Source of the DNA: Spirogloea muscicola
Taxonomy: Eukaryota; Streptophyta; Zygnematophyceae; Spirogloeales; Spirogloeaceae
Assembly (NCBI GenBank): GCA_009602725.1
Contig: WELB01000056.1
Span: 270,723 to 305,349 of the forward strand
Direction of reading: 5' to 3'
Length of the DNA: 34,627 nt
Part shown: positions 34,490 through 34,627 of the stretch, in pieces
Layout of the letters: each line of letters opens with the position of its first letter
How positions within the stretch are numbered: position 1 is the stretch's first letter
Position numbers and translations under genes: made by a program
The notes under the pieces: model-generated
Told to the model about the DNA's origin: nothing
The model's input: the letters and a program-made list of their open reading frames with translations, nothing else
Databases searched by the model: none

Positions 34490-34627
34490 CAGGACTCCAA
34501 GTGTAGCAGAGTGCCAGCTGTCCGTGACGACGACACCCGCGGCGGCAATCCTGGTGGCGGCAGTGACGATGGCGGCGGCGGCGGCGGCGGCGGCGGCGCT
34601 GGCGCGAGAGGCGGCGGCGGCAGCGGC
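34490..34627. repeat. GC-rich 5' region with GGC trinucleotide repeats
   Basis: Bases from about 34570 to the window end are runs of GGC/GCG. They lie upstream of the membrane protein start and may be 5' UTR or the edge of a neighbouring gene beyond the window. Confidence 0.5.

Overview
The window is nuclear DNA of a photosynthetic eukaryote, most likely a chlorophyte green alga (Trebouxiophyceae-like; inferred, not proven). It is GC-rich, its genes have many short introns, it carries a nuclear gene for the photosystem II subunit PsbR, a plant-type WW-domain trimethylguanosine synthase and a plant-type OTU protease. Exons were placed by conserved protein motifs, GT/GC-AG splice sites and codon phase.

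Layout: a TM9/nonaspanin membrane protein (+, 170-3552) faces mitochondrial pyruvate dehydrogenase E1-beta (-, 4776-7802). From about 7885 to 11345 lies a mosaic of broken retroelement 3' ends carrying an endonuclease-like domain, including a large head-to-head palindrome. Next come an orphan CNOT9-like exon (11526-11597), an undetermined base at 11651 and an OTU cysteine protease (+, to 12783). PsbR (-, 13338-14645) and an M13 metallopeptidase (+, 14712-19003) are divergent, with 66 bp between start codons and a second undetermined base at 14718. TGS1 (+, 20301-24573) faces a two-domain universal stress protein (-, 25446-28160). A second repeat block (about 28490-30440) holds tandem hairpin-bearing repeats, more retroelement ends and a second head-to-head palindrome. 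A glycerophosphodiester phosphodiesterase (+, 30755-32269) faces an unrecognised single-pass membrane protein (-, 32821-34489).

The genes are unrelated housekeeping functions: endomembrane sorting, mitochondrial carbon entry, photosystem II, proteolysis, RNA cap hypermethylation, stress and lipid headgroup turnover. No operon-like or defence-like system is visible. The most unusual content is the retroelement family, which recurs as 5'-truncated ends, ends its ORF in a conserved S-D-L-x-x-L-T-R-G-Y, and twice forms inverted head-to-head pairs. Also unusual are five GC-AG introns among about 51 placed. Three genes (OTU, M13, GDPD) each need a one-base correction and two single undetermined bases sit at gene 5' ends, so draft-assembly error must be considered throughout.
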